From Limnochordia bacterium (GTDB lineage: Bacteria; Bacillota; Limnochordia; Darwinibacteriales; B1SED10-159), in assembly GCA_007132255.1 (NCBI GenBank), contig SLOZ01000045.1, positions 1-6,900 on the forward strand: a DNA stretch of 6,900 nt, read 5' to 3'. The stretch's first letter is position 1; the number at the start of each line of letters is the position of its first letter. The translations under genes and the position numbers were made by a program. Shown in pieces: positions 6,760-6,900 of the stretch. Under the pieces are notes generated by a model. The model searched no databases and was not told the DNA's origin. It worked only from the letters and a program-made list of their open reading frames with translations.

Positions 6760-6900
6760 TCACATTACAATCGAACCGCCGTCGGCAAGCACGTTTCGCA
6801 GCTCACCGCTGTCTACTTCTGGGAACGTCTGCTTGTGTTTCAACGCCAGGAAAGCTGCAACACCTGCTGCTTCTCCTGTTTGGTTCATGTTCACCATGAC
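6760..6900 (-). CDS. FAD-dependent oxidoreductase, C-terminal 46 residues (5' end outside window)
   Basis: The minus-strand frame is open from the right edge to a TGA at 6760-6762. Its 46 residues match the end of an FAD_oxidored-type protein: the QTGEAAGVAAFLAL helix of the C-terminal nucleotide-binding segment, followed by a short acidic linker and a final LRNVLADGGSIVM stretch. The GEAAGVAA part lines up with GESAAIAA in the complete oxidoreductase at 2366-3943, so the window probably holds two members of one family, although the remaining tails differ. Everything before this helix, including the main FAD-binding region, is outside the window. A hairpin terminator follows. The call rests on a short stretch and could be another FAD/NAD-binding oxidoreductase of the same fold. 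Confidence 0.7.
   Translation of the reverse strand, partial: VMVNMNQTGEAAGVAAFLALKHKQTFPEVDSGELRNVLADGGSIVM

Overview
The window looks like a piece of chromosome from an environmental Gram-negative bacterium of moderate GC content (about 50-55% by eye). The reasons are two M16 zinc-peptidase-type subunits, one with a Sec signal peptide, that would work in an envelope compartment, and two FAD-dependent oxidoreductases of the FAD_oxidored (PF12831) type, a family often present in many copies in environmental and marine genomes. No rRNA, tRNA, CRISPR array, insertion sequence or phage gene is visible. The taxon cannot be fixed from this sequence.

Left part, plus strand (1-2158): the C-terminal part of one M16 peptidase subunit runs in from outside the window. 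It overlaps by ATGA the start of a second, exported M16 subunit. The second subunit has lost the zinc motif but keeps the Arg/Tyr pair of the C-terminal half, while the first has Gln where that Tyr should be. This is the pattern of a two-subunit M16 peptidase. A perfect 22-bp hairpin follows the second stop codon.

Middle and right part, all minus strand (2366-6900), read from right to left. First comes the last 46 codons of a FAD-dependent oxidoreductase (6760-6900), followed by a terminator-like hairpin (6665-6694). Next is a gene-free, hairpin-rich stretch of about 430 bp. Then comes a two-gene unit: a Pol-beta-type nucleotidyltransferase (5445-6230) and a DUF2785 protein (4562-5395), 49 bp apart, each with a strong ribosome binding site. 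After a gap of about 620 bp with no convincing gene comes a second, complete FAD-dependent oxidoreductase (2366-3943), convergent with the M16 operon.

The M16 pair is the only set with an obvious shared job. The nucleotidyltransferase and DUF2785 genes are probably co-transcribed, but their function is unknown. I see no clearly new system. The most useful points are the complementary motif loss in the M16 pair, the nucleotidyltransferase/DUF2785 unit between two FAD oxidoreductases, and the structured intergenic DNA.
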